From assembly GCA_014871665.1 (NCBI GenBank), contig WGSL01000074.1:1-9045 (forward strand): a stretch of 9,045 bases of DNA. The letters run 5' to 3'. Each line of letters opens with the position of its first letter. Position 1 is the first letter of the stretch. Below, piece by piece: positions 1 through 6,030 of this stretch. This DNA is from Collinsella sp. (GTDB lineage Bacteria > Actinomycetota > Coriobacteriia > Coriobacteriales > Coriobacteriaceae). The notes beneath the pieces were generated by a model. The model was not told where the DNA came from and searched no databases. It worked only from the letters and a program-made list of their open reading frames with translations. Position numbers and translations under genes: made by a program.

Positions 1-99
1 AGCCCACACAGTCGTACCTAGTACAGGTATCCTTCGTTGTTAAGGACGCTGGAACAGTCGATGAGGGCACCCACCTGTTTTAGGTGGGTTCATTTTCGT
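1..99 (+). ncRNA. 3' part of a structured RNA (possibly 6S-like), cut by window edge
   Basis: Three hairpins follow one another with no coding frame: TACCT (15-19) with AGGTA (25-29), TCCTT (30-34) with AAGGA (42-46), and the terminator stem 69-89. Such close packing suggests the tail of a structured non-coding RNA rather than a messenger end. The closing segment, GGGCACCCACCT followed by AGGTGGGTTC, reminds me of the 3' ends of 6S RNA genes in Gram-positive bacteria, but this is from memory and the diagnostic central bubble of 6S RNA would lie outside the window. It could instead be the 3' untranslated end of an upstream gene. Confidence 0.35.
69..96 (+). terminator. Intrinsic terminator
   Basis: A perfect 8-bp stem, ACCCACCT (69-76) with AGGTGGGT (82-89), has a 5-base loop (GTTTT) and is followed by TTCATTTT. 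It ends the transcript entering from the left edge and separates it from the sugar-1-phosphate transferase gene. Confidence 0.75.
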
Positions 100-327
100 A
101 ACGTGGGGGGTGGTTTTCTTTTGCCGAAAATTGCCATTACAGTCCATATGGATCCACGCCGGCATCCCGACAAGCCATCGACAACATCCCAATATCTGGT
201 AAGCGCGTGATTATCGCTGCGTGCAATTCCATGCACCCCCCTTGGTCGAGTATCATGGTTCGGCTATGCCCTTTGCGCATGGCGTTCTTCTGACCTTTTC
301 CTTCGACGCTTGGCGGTTTTTAGATTC
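100..327. other. Intergenic region upstream of the WecA-like gene
   Basis: No gene is supported in this stretch. A short inverted repeat, GTGCA (221-225) with TGCAC (232-236), is present. I could not find a convincing -35/-10 pair; TTGCCG (121-126) with CATATG (145-150) is the nearest match and is weak. Open frames starting around 221 run into the downstream gene in another frame and have low-complexity compositions typical of antisense or out-of-frame reading. Confidence 0.5.
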
Positions 328-1527
328 ATGGCTTCATCCCCGAGCTACATACCGTACCTATGCGTGGCAGCGGCGGCCTTTATCACGACCTTCCTCACGG
401 TACCCCTGGTCAAGCGCCTGGCAATCAAGCTCGACGCCGTCGACTATCCTTCTAAGCGCCGCATCAACACCAAGCCCATCCCGCGTTTGGGCGGAACGGC
501 GGTGTTTTTGGGCCTGGTCGTCGCCTGCACTGTGCAAATCCTAGGCACCTGGTACCTGGGTTGGCCGCCCGTTTTGGTGCCCCACCCCCGTCTGCACATC
601 AGCTACCCCATACTTGCGCTATCTTTTACCGTTATCTTTGCGACCGGCGCTATCGACGACGTCTTCCAGCTCACGCCCAAGCAAAAGCTGGCCGGACAGG
701 TCCTCGCCGCGCTTATCGCCTGCATGGGCGGCCTGCGGATCGGCGTCATCGTCAACCCGTTTGCTCCCGGCGAGATCATGCTCGGATGGCTCGCCTACCC
801 CATTACCGTGATCTATCTGGTGGCATTCACCAACATCATTAACCTCATCGACGGCCTCGACGGCTTGGCCACGGGCATCTGCGGCATCGCATCGTTCACC
901 ATGTTTTCGATGGCTGTTCTCTCGGGCCGCATCGACGCCGCCGCGCTCTCCATTGCGCTCTTTGGCGCCTGTCTGGCCTTTTTGCGCTACAACTTCAACC
1001 CCGCAAGCATCTTCTTGGGCGACTCGGGGTCGTTGCTTCTGGGCTTTGCGCTGGGCTCCATCTCGCTGCTCAACGTGAGCCGCACCGCCGCACTCACCTC
1101 GCTTATCATCCCGCTCATCGTTGCCGGCGTGCCCATCATCGACACGTTTAGCGCCATTGTGCGCCGCAAGCGCGCCCACATTAGCATCGGGCAGGCCGAC
1201 AAGGGCCACATCCACCACCGCCTGATCCAAGAAGGCTACAACCAAAAACAGGCCGTGCTGCTCATCTATGCCTGGTGCATCATGCTTTCGGCCGGCGCCG
1301 CCGCGATTAACCAGGTCGAGGTGCCCATGCGCGTGCTCATCTTTACCGTGCTCGCCATTGGCTCGGCTGCCTTCGCCAAGCATCTACATCTGTTTGAGCC
1401 CGTGCTGCGCCACCATTACAACAAGCGCACGCACGAGGACGAGCTCGTCACCCCCGACGACCCCGCCTTTAAGCAGGAGGAGCAGGCGGCAGAAGAGCGC
1501 AAAGAAGAGCGCCACCACAAGCTCTAG
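328..1527 (+). CDS. Undecaprenyl-phosphate sugar-1-phosphate transferase (WecA/TagO-like)
   Basis: A polytopic membrane enzyme of the MraY/WecA/TagO family. It moves a sugar-1-phosphate, usually GlcNAc-1-P from UDP-GlcNAc, onto undecaprenyl phosphate to start teichoic acid or other envelope polymers. Family motifs, numbered for the 399-residue product, are the DD pair in GAIDD (110-111), NLIDGLDGLA (Asn172, Asp175, Asp178), FLGDSGS (Asp232) and the cytoplasmic GHIHHRL loop (293-299). The HIHHR form is typical of WecA/TagO rather than MraY. About ten hydrophobic segments are visible, and the C-terminus is a charged Glu/Lys/His tail (from about 370). I chose ATG 328 because the family-like sequence starts there; TTG 310 would add six residues. 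Neither has a good Shine-Dalgarno. The true sugar and acceptor cannot be told from sequence. Confidence 0.9.
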   Translation: MASSPSYIPYLCVAAAAFITTFLTVPLVKRLAIKLDAVDYPSKRRINTKPIPRLGGTAVFLGLVVACTVQILGTWYLGWPPVLVPHPRLHISYPILALSFTVIFATGAIDDVFQLTPKQKLAGQVLAALIACMGGLRIGVIVNPFAPGEIMLGWLAYPITVIYLVAFTNIINLIDGLDGLATGICGIASFTMFSMAVLSGRIDAAALSIALFGACLAFLRYNFNPASIFLGDSGSLLLGFALGSISLLNVSRTAALTSLIIPLIVAGVPIIDTFSAIVRRKRAHISIGQADKGHIHHRLIQEGYNQKQAVLLIYAWCIMLSAGAAAINQVEVPMRVLIFTVLAIGSAAFAKHLHLFEPVLRHHYNKRTHEDELVTPDDPAFKQEEQAAEERKEERHHKL

Positions 1528-1697
1528 GGCAAGCTGCCGAGGATGTGCCAAGGCACCGTTAGCCAAGCGCGGCCGCGCCGCACCCATCGCACATGCCGCA
1601 CCACGCGCGCCCCTCTCCCGCCCCTCGCCTACTTACGCACCGCCCCTCCAATAAACGCGCTATCATCTTGACCCATGAACATACGTTAGGAGCAATC

Positions 1698-2747
1698 ATG
1701 CCAAACGAGAACAGCTACGAAGTCGCGCTGCAAAAGAGCAACGCCATTCGCGAGGGCCTGGCCAAAACGCCCGAGAAGTTCACCATGCTCACCGGCGACC
1801 GCCCCACCGGCCGTCTGCACCTGGGCCACTACTTTGGCACCCTCAAGGGCCGCGTTGAGCTGCAGAACATGGGCGCCAAGACCAACGTGCTCATCGCCGA
1901 CTACCAGGTCATCACCGACCGCGACACCACCGAGCACGTCCAGGACAACGTGTACAACATGGTCATGGACTACCTTGCCTGCGGTATCGACCCCGACAAG
2001 ACCATGATCTACGCGCACTCCGCCGTGCCCGCAGCCAACCAGCTCATGCTGCCGTTCCTGTCGCTGGTCTCCGAGTCCGAGCTGGCGCGCAACCCCACGG
2101 TTAAGGCCGAGATGGAGGCCTCGGGCCACGAGCTCACCGGCCTTCTGCTCACCTACCCGGTGCACCAGGCCTGCGACATCCTGTTCTGCAAGGGCAACGT
2201 CGTGCCCGTCGGTCGCGACCAGCTGCCGCACATCGAGCTCACCCGCACCATCGCACGCCGCTTCAACAACCGCTACGGCAAGGTATTCCCCGAGGTCGAC
2301 GCGCTGCTGTCCGAGACCCCGCTGCTGCCCGGCCTTGACGGTCGCAAGATGAGCAAGAGCTACGGCAACGCCATCAATATCTCGATGACCGCCGAGGAGA
2401 CGGCCAAACGTATCAAGAAGAGCCAAACCGACTCCGAACGCATGATCACGTTCGATCCCGAGAACCGCCCCGGCGTGTCCGGCCTGCTTTCGACGGCTGC
2501 AATCTGCACCGGCCGTTCCGAGGTCGAGATTGCCGAGGAGATCGGCATGGGCGGCTCCGGCCAGCTCAAGAAGTACGTGACCGAGGCCGTCAACGAGTAC
2601 TTCGCCCCGATCCGCGAGCGTCGCCAGCGCTATGAGAACGATCTGGACTATGTGAAGGATGTGCTGCACGAGGGCAACCGTCGCGCCAACGAGATCGCCG
2701 AGCAGACCCTGGCCGAGGTTCGGGACGCCATGGGCATGGTGTACTAG
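1698..2747 (+). CDS. trpS: Tryptophanyl-tRNA synthetase
   Basis: A cytoplasmic class I aminoacyl-tRNA synthetase that charges tRNA-Trp using ATP. The 349-residue product carries the TrpRS signature GDRPTGRLHLGHYFG (33-47, containing the HIGH equivalent HLGH at 41-44), the tryptophan-specific VPVGRDQLPHIELTR stretch (169-183) and a perfect KMSKS loop (217-221). The length fits the bacterial family. Start ATG 1698 is preceded by AGGAG (1688-1692) with a 5-base gap; an upstream in-frame extension reaching 1593 is rejected because it has no ribosome site and is low-complexity. A possible -10, TATCAT (1661-1666), has no matching -35. No T-box leader is visible in the 170 bases upstream, so tryptophan-dependent control through a T-box is unlikely here. 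A strong terminator follows 35 bases after the stop. Confidence 0.97.
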   Translation: MPNENSYEVALQKSNAIREGLAKTPEKFTMLTGDRPTGRLHLGHYFGTLKGRVELQNMGAKTNVLIADYQVITDRDTTEHVQDNVYNMVMDYLACGIDPDKTMIYAHSAVPAANQLMLPFLSLVSESELARNPTVKAEMEASGHELTGLLLTYPVHQACDILFCKGNVVPVGRDQLPHIELTRTIARRFNNRYGKVFPEVDALLSETPLLPGLDGRKMSKSYGNAINISMTAEETAKRIKKSQTDSERMITFDPENRPGVSGLLSTAAICTGRSEVEIAEEIGMGGSGQLKKYVTEAVNEYFAPIRERRQRYENDLDYVKDVLHEGNRRANEIAEQTLAEVRDAMGMVY

Positions 2748-2782
2748 ACCGATCTGCTGACTTGAGCTTTCGATTGCTTTTG

Positions 2783-2810
2783 GGCGGGCGCTACGGCGTC
2801 CGCCTTTTTT
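2783..2810 (+). terminator. Intrinsic terminator of trpS
   Basis: A GC-rich stem of about 9 bp (GGCGGGCGC at 2783-2791 with GCGTCCGCC at 2796-2804, including one G-T pair) closes on a TACG loop and is followed directly by six T residues. Confidence 0.9.
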
Positions 2811-3085
2811 GGAGCCGGACCGCTTCGGCTCCGTCCATCGCACCCCCTCGACAAACAGGAACAGGCCCGCCGGCAGTTAGCTGCCAGCGGGCCTGTTCCC
2901 GAAGTACACCGTTGAATCGCACAGAGGGGAGGAATGCGAATCAAACTCAACAGGGCAGGCTTTTTCATCGCCTATTGCCCGCTCTGTTGCTGAATACAAT
3001 ATAGTTCACCGTGGTTTACTTTGCAGCATCAATATTCGCCGCCATAGCTTCTCCATAAGTTAGCCCCGGTAAACCTGCAACAGAA
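2811..3085. other. Gene-poor hairpin-rich stretch between convergent units
   Basis: This holds a second hairpin directly after the trpS terminator (GGAGCCG 2811-2817 with CGGCTCC 2826-2832), the long inverted repeat listed separately, and an imperfect inverted repeat (CAACAG 2948-2953 with CTGTTG 2984-2989). From about 2985 to 3075 the DNA is noticeably AT-richer than its surroundings. On the minus strand the frame ending with TAA at about 3019-3021 reads GLTYGEAMAANIDAAK and then stops, which looks like a coding C-terminus without a gene in front of it. A 19-codon plus-strand frame (ATG 2934, stop 2991-2993) follows GGAGG, but with only one base of spacing; I do not call it a gene. Confidence 0.5.
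2858..2899. repeat. Long near-perfect inverted repeat (hairpin)
   Basis: The two arms (2858-2876 and 2881-2899) pair over 19 positions with a single C-A mismatch (2871 with 2886) around a TTAG loop. Outer arms are GGAACAGGCCCGC and GCGGGCCTGTTCC. Neither strand has a T-tract after the stem, so it is not a classical intrinsic terminator. It may act as a bidirectional terminator, an RNA stabiliser or a dispersed palindromic repeat. Confidence 0.8.
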
Positions 3086-3122
3086 AACCACCACAAAGGG
3101 GACAGGCACCTTTGTGGTGGTT
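3086..3122. repeat. REP-like hairpin, copy 1
   Basis: AACCACCACAAAGG (3086-3099) pairs perfectly with CCTTTGTGGTGGTT (3109-3122) around the 9-base loop GGACAGGCA. It lies 18 bases beyond the stop codon of the MGMT-family gene. Read on the minus strand the stem ends in TTTT, so it could terminate that gene. Confidence 0.9.
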
Positions 3123-3140
3123 CTGGCCACAGCAGAGCTG

Positions 3141-3461
3141 TTAGAGTCCGGCAGGCCAACGACAGACGGCCAGGTCGACGTGCATGTCGTCCTTAAACGC
3201 CACACCCTCCCCTAGCAAAAGCTCACGTTGAGCATCGGGACCGCCAAAAGCAAAACCCTCGCATATGCGCCCGTCGGCAAACACCACGCGGTGACAGGGA
3301 ATCTCGCCGGGGCGCGGATTGCTATGCAGGGCATACCCCACATACCGCGCACTTCGTGGTCGACCGGCAAGCAGCGCCACCTGACCATACGTGGCGACCA
3401 TCCCCTCGGGGATCTGCTCGACCACCTCGTACACCCGTTCAAAAAAGCCCTCAGACGCCAT
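3141..3461 (-). CDS. Minimal MGMT-family protein (O6-alkylguanine-DNA alkyltransferase domain)
   Basis: A 106-residue protein equal to the C-terminal, DNA-binding/active-site domain of O6-alkylguanine-DNA alkyltransferases (Ogt/MGMT), without the N-terminal domain. Visible hallmarks are TYGQVA (24-29), the helix with RSARYVG (36-42, carrying the base-flipping arginine), HSNPRPGEIPCHRVV (46-60) with the acceptor cysteine at 56, and the following LLLGEGV segment (81-87). Alkyltransferase-like (ATL) proteins of similar size usually replace this cysteine, often with Trp, and only bind the lesion; here it is kept, so real methyl transfer is possible. Start ATG 3461 has GGGAG six bases upstream on the minus strand; a longer frame to 3515 would run into the upstream repeat. 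It is 80 bases downstream of the degV gene, with a hairpin between them. Confidence 0.88.
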   Translation of the reverse strand: MASEGFFERVYEVVEQIPEGMVATYGQVALLAGRPRSARYVGYALHSNPRPGEIPCHRVVFADGRICEGFAFGGPDAQRELLLGEGVAFKDDMHVDLAVCRWPAGL

Positions 3462-3487
3462 TGCTCGCTCCCTTCCACCCTGAAAAG

Positions 3488-3532
3488 CATAAACCACCGC
3501 AAAGGGGACAGGCACCTTTGTGGTGGTTTATG
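3488..3532. repeat. REP-like hairpin, copy 2
   Basis: The core and 9-base loop match copy 1, with the stem extended to 18 positions by CATA/TATG ends (3488-3505 with 3515-3532) and one G-T pair from a CCGC variant. It begins 9 bases after the degV stop codon and ends 26 bases before the MGMT-family start. That leaves almost no room for a separate promoter for the latter. Confidence 0.9.
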
Positions 3533-3541
3533 GCAGGTCAG

Positions 3542-4396
3542 TTAGTTGGCGGGCTGGAAGAAGGCTACGGCTACGGCGCCAGGGCCTACGTGGGTACCGA
3601 TGGTGGCGCCGATGGTGTGAACGGGCAACTCGCCCTCGGTGTGGCCAGCCCAAAGTGCCGCGCTGTCCTCGATATACTTCTTGAGCACCGCATCCGAAAG
3701 ACCCGTATAGCCGAGCGCCAGCGGCATGGAAAAGTCGATGCCGCCCGCCTTTTCGACCTTTTGGTTCAGCAGGTTGCGGCCGTTCTTGGAACCGCGCGCC
3801 TTGCCCAGCTGCACGATCAGACCGTCCTCGACAGCCACCACAGGCTTTACGTTGAGCAGCGTGCCCACGGCGCCGGCCGCAGCAGACAGACGACCGCCGC
3901 GCACCAGGTACTCCAGCGTCTCGAGCAGGCCGATGACGACCACGCGGTCACGGACGGCCTCGACGGCCGCCGCGATCTGGGCCGCACTACGGCCCTCGTT
4001 CACCAGGCGCAGGGCATACTCGACCAGGACACGCTCGCCCAGAGTGACGTTATTGCTATCCACCACGTACACGTCGCCGCCCGGCGCCTCGGCAAGTGCG
4101 GTACGGGCACTCTGATTGGTGCCTGATAGCTTAGCGCCCACGGTAATAATCACAGCCTCATCGCCGGCTTCACGAACCTTGGCAATCGCCTGCGAAAACG
4201 CGTACGGGTTGACCTGGCCGGTCTTGGGCAGCTCATCGCGCTCCACGAGCATCTCGTAAAAGCGCTGGTGATCGATGTCGATGCCATCCATGTACACATC
4301 GGTGCCAAAGGTGACGGACAGCGGCAAAACGGCCAGTGCTGGGTGCTCGACCGGCGACATATCGCTTGCGGAATCGGTAATAATGCGGACGGACAT
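3542..4396 (-). CDS. DegV family fatty-acid-binding protein (FakB-like)
   Basis: A 284-residue DegV-family protein. Studied members (FakB) bind a fatty acid and present it to the kinase FakA for phosphorylation and entry into phospholipids. Family features are the N-terminal TDSASD (7-12), the LPKTGQVNP segment (56-64), LSGTNQSA (90-97), DSNN (113-116), YLVRGGRLS (163-171) and the C-terminal IGTHVGPGAVAVAF (266-279), whose histidine lines the lipid carboxylate site in known structures. Length is typical. Start ATG 4396 has AAAGGA six bases upstream; a longer reading to 4501 lacks support. It follows a MarR-family gene on the same strand after 119 bases with no clear terminator between, so they may share a transcript. 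No fakA is in the window. Confidence 0.93.
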   Translation of the reverse strand: MSVRIITDSASDMSPVEHPALAVLPLSVTFGTDVYMDGIDIDHQRFYEMLVERDELPKTGQVNPYAFSQAIAKVREAGDEAVIITVGAKLSGTNQSARTALAEAPGGDVYVVDSNNVTLGERVLVEYALRLVNEGRSAAQIAAAVEAVRDRVVVIGLLETLEYLVRGGRLSAAAGAVGTLLNVKPVVAVEDGLIVQLGKARGSKNGRNLLNQKVEKAGGIDFSMPLALGYTGLSDAVLKKYIEDSAALWAGHTEGELPVHTIGATIGTHVGPGAVAVAFFQPAN

Positions 4397-4515
4397 AGCG
4401 AATCCTTTCTTGCGCAGGTCCCGCGCAGGGAATTTTGACAGCAAGGCCCCGGCACGGTATACGCGCTCAAACAGGACTATGCAGTTGTTAATTGGAAGCA
4501 AAAGCCTTGGCGGCC

Positions 4516-4965
4516 CTACAGCTCGCGCAGGGTGTTGAGAATCGTGCGCAGCGACGCATACATCTGCTCGCGCTGCTCCACACCCATAGCCTTACCGGTG
4601 GTATCGAGCACCTCGCGAATGATGCGGTCCGCTTCGCTCATGCTCTCGCCGCCCAGAGCGGTCAGGCGCACCGGAGCACGATACTTAACGGCGGCATCGC
4701 CCGAATCGTCGACCTCGACGTAGCCGCCCTCCTCCAGATGAGCGAGCGTACGCGAGACGGCGGCGCGGGTCACGCCTGCCATGCGAGCCAGGTCAGCGCC
4801 AGTCAGGCCGTCCTTGCTGCGCTCAAGATAGTAAAGGCACATAACGTCGGAGCCCTTGAGGCCCAGCCTTGCGCCCTCGGATGTCTTAATGCGCTGAATC
4901 TCCTTGTAGAGCCCGCTGATCAGTCCGACAAAGTCCTCGAAACGTGTCTCGTCGTTCTGCTGCAT
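4516..4965 (-). CDS. MarR family transcriptional regulator
   Basis: A 149-residue winged-helix regulator with the usual MarR layout: N-terminal dimerisation helices (about 5-50), a helix-turn-helix (54-80, LTGADLARMAGVTRAAVSR in the middle), a wing with DDSGD (86-90) leading into KYRAPVRLTALG (94-105), and C-terminal dimerisation helices. The canonical Asp-Arg of the wing tip is not obvious. The start is taken at ATG 4965, with GGCGG nine bases upstream on the minus strand; in-frame ATGs further up (to 5031) would add up to 22 residues. It lies upstream of the DegV gene on the same strand, so it may control lipid handling in the manner of FabT, a MarR regulator of fatty acid synthesis in streptococci. 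That link is inference. Confidence 0.9.
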   Translation of the reverse strand: MQQNDETRFEDFVGLISGLYKEIQRIKTSEGARLGLKGSDVMCLYYLERSKDGLTGADLARMAGVTRAAVSRTLAHLEEGGYVEVDDSGDAAVKYRAPVRLTALGGESMSEADRIIREVLDTTGKAMGVEQREQMYASLRTILNTLREL

Positions 4966-4987
4966 GGGAGACGACCGCCTTTCGCTT

Positions 4988-5035
4988 GCATAATGCTTAC
5001 GGGTAAACATCTTAGTCGCATAAGGCGACACCCGT
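4988..5035. promoter_or_regulatory. Nested inverted repeats upstream of the MarR gene
   Basis: ACGGGT (4999-5004) pairs with ACCCGT (5030-5035), enclosing GTCGC (5015-5019) paired with GCGAC (5025-5029). Next to them is GCATAATGC (4988-4996), palindromic except for its central base. MarR regulators commonly bind such dyads in their own promoters, so this is a candidate autoregulatory operator. No convincing -35/-10 pair was found here. Confidence 0.3.
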
Positions 5036-5070
5036 ACCCAAATACCCCATTTGTTAACCCATCAACATAA

Positions 5071-5109
5071 AAACCACCACAAAGGGGACAGGCACCTTTG
5101 TGGTGGTTT
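5071..5109. repeat. REP-like hairpin, copy 3
   Basis: A perfect 15-bp stem (5071-5085 with 5095-5109) has the same 9-base loop as copies 1 and 2. It lies 26 bases after the stop of the B3/B4-domain gene. On the minus strand the stem ends in TTTTT, the best T-tract of the four copies. Confidence 0.9.
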
Positions 5110-5135
5110 GGGGCATCAATAGGTTCTAGGCGCCG

Positions 5136-5855
5136 CTACAGTTCCACGCAAGGATTGTCGCGGGTCACAAGCGTCTTAATGACAACCGTCGCTCCCAGAT
5201 AGCGCTCAAGCAGCTCGGCTAAGCGATCGATCGCAGCCTGGCAATCCCCCATCCGCTCGGGCTCCACGCACTCAATCGCCAAGAACGCATCGGCCGAATC
5301 ATCGGACAGCGCCGTGCGAACGCCGTCGCGCCAGTTCCAGCAGCGGCACACAGCGCCCGCATCGTCGATGTAGGCGAGCTCGCCGGGCAGCGTCGGATCG
5401 TCCGCCTCCTCGCCAAGCGGCAAGAACGCATCGCCACCGTCGGTCACCTTCAGGCGAAGGTCCCCCTCGATCGCATGCAGATCCTCGCCTCCCACGGGCA
5501 GCGCGTAGGTCAGCGACACCGTGTTGTAAATATCCACCGCGGGCGTAATGTGGCCCACCGGCTTGCCTTTGAGCACGCGCTTGAGCAGGTTCTCAACTGA
5601 GCAACGCGCGCCCTTCTTGGTCTTGAACAGGCGATACGCCTCGCGCCATGCCTTAACCGGCGCGCTCTCGCTGATGGTATCGCTTGTCAGGTGACGCTCC
5701 GCATCGATATTGGCGCGATTGAGCAACGTGGCGATCGCATCCACGTCCTCCTGGGGAATCTGGGCCGCGGGCTTCATGCCCTTTACGACTACGACGCCGA
5801 CCGCCGCCTGCGGAAACAGCTCCCAAAACGAATCCTCGGCAACGAAACTCTTCAT
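5136..5855 (-). CDS. Solo B3/B4 (PheRS beta-like tRNA-binding) domain protein
   Basis: A 239-residue protein resembling the freestanding B3/B4 domain of the phenylalanyl-tRNA synthetase beta subunit, the region that in the whole enzyme hydrolyses mischarged tRNA. The most family-like part is AWREAYRLFKTKKGARCSVE (69-88) continuing through KGKPVGHITPAVDIYNTVSL (96-115) and YALPVGGEDL (117-126). It lacks the catalytic and anticodon-binding parts of PheT. The function of solo members is not settled; trans-editing of mischarged tRNA or binding of another ligand are both possible. Start ATG 5855 has GGGAG five bases upstream; an in-frame ATG at 5870 is less well placed. It has its own probable promoter and a structured leader. 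The downstream repeat probably ends the transcript. Confidence 0.85.
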   Translation of the reverse strand: MKSFVAEDSFWELFPQAAVGVVVVKGMKPAAQIPQEDVDAIATLLNRANIDAERHLTSDTISESAPVKAWREAYRLFKTKKGARCSVENLLKRVLKGKPVGHITPAVDIYNTVSLTYALPVGGEDLHAIEGDLRLKVTDGGDAFLPLGEEADDPTLPGELAYIDDAGAVCRCWNWRDGVRTALSDDSADAFLAIECVEPERMGDCQAAIDRLAELLERYLGATVVIKTLVTRDNPCVEL

Positions 5856-5876
5856 ATGCTCTCCCTTCATAGCGTA

Positions 5877-5912
5877 CGCCCGAGCGAGGGCGCCTAAACA
5901 AAAAGCGCCCTC
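5877..5912 (-). promoter_or_regulatory. Competing leader hairpins before the B3/B4 gene
   Basis: GAGGGCGC and GCGCCCTC (5886-5893 with 5905-5912) form a perfect 8-bp stem whose loop holds the T-tract of the terminator listed next. Its 5886-5893 arm can instead pair locally through GGGCG (5888-5892) with CGCCC (5877-5881). Its other arm overlaps the terminator stem, so the three folds exclude one another, as in attenuators and riboswitch expression platforms. No ligand-binding family was recognised. Confidence 0.4.
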
Positions 5913-5958
5913 ACAGCGGCCACCTTCAAAGTCCTACGGTGCCGCCACAAGAGCGCTT
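5895..5958 (-). terminator. Extended intrinsic terminator in the B3/B4 leader
   Basis: In minus-strand RNA, AAGCGCTCT (5958-5950) pairs with AGGGCGCTT (5911-5903) over 9 bp with one G-U. Above this is a symmetric 4x4 loop of UGUG on both sides, then GCGGCACC with GGT-G-GCCGC (one bulged G) and a 13-base loop. TTTTTGTTT follows (T-tract begins within 5904-5896). It may be an attenuator for the B3/B4 gene, since a promoter lies upstream of it, or simply a second terminator for pckA. Confidence 0.7.
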
Positions 5959-6000
5959 ACGCTGTCCCCATCCGGAGAAGGGGACGATATGTCAAGCGTA
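5958..6000. repeat. Inverted repeat with GTCCCC/GGGGAC stem
   Basis: GTCCCC (5964-5969) pairs with GGGGAC (5980-5985); outside it TACGCT (5958-5963) pairs with AGCGTA (5995-6000), with a 9-base bulge on one side. The inner palindrome TCCGGA lies in the loop. Its GGGGAC core recalls the other repeats here, but the rest differs, so membership of the same family is uncertain. Confidence 0.5.
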
Positions 6001-6028
6001 TTGTAACCCGAGTCATCCACGCGAGCAA
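6000..6028 (-). promoter_or_regulatory. Probable promoter of the B3/B4 gene
   Basis: On the minus strand TTGCTC (6028-6023) and TACAAT (6005-6000) are separated by exactly 17 bases. TACAAT matches the -10 consensus at five of six positions, and TTG of the -35 is kept. Transcription would start near 5993, leaving a leader of about 140 bases. The -35 overlaps the T-tract of repeat copy 4, so the pckA end and this start abut. Confidence 0.5.
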
Positions 6029-6030
6029 AA

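Noticed and set aside
1567..1578. Perfect palindrome GCGCGGCCGCGC after the WecA-like gene
   Set aside because: Made only of G and C in a GC-rich intergenic region, with no T-tract or promoter nearby; likely chance.
1686..2843. A 385-codon minus-strand frame opposite trpS
   Set aside because: Antisense shadow of trpS with no domain; it also reads through the trpS terminator.
2934..2993. 19-codon plus-strand small ORF (ATG 2934) with CPLCC at its end
   Set aside because: GGAGG is only one base from the ATG, too close for normal initiation, and the frame lies over an imperfect inverted repeat.
3356..4126. A plus-strand frame covering parts of the MGMT and degV genes
   Set aside because: It runs across two real minus-strand genes and a hairpin repeat, with a low-complexity product.
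4492..5070. A plus-strand frame opposite the MarR gene
   Set aside because: Antisense shadow; the MarR winged-helix on the other strand is clear.
5880..5960. T-box riboswitch for the B3/B4 gene
   Set aside because: GAAGGTGGCCGC resembles the T-box only loosely. It lacks the NACCGCG part and pairs with upstream bases, opposite to the T-box arrangement.
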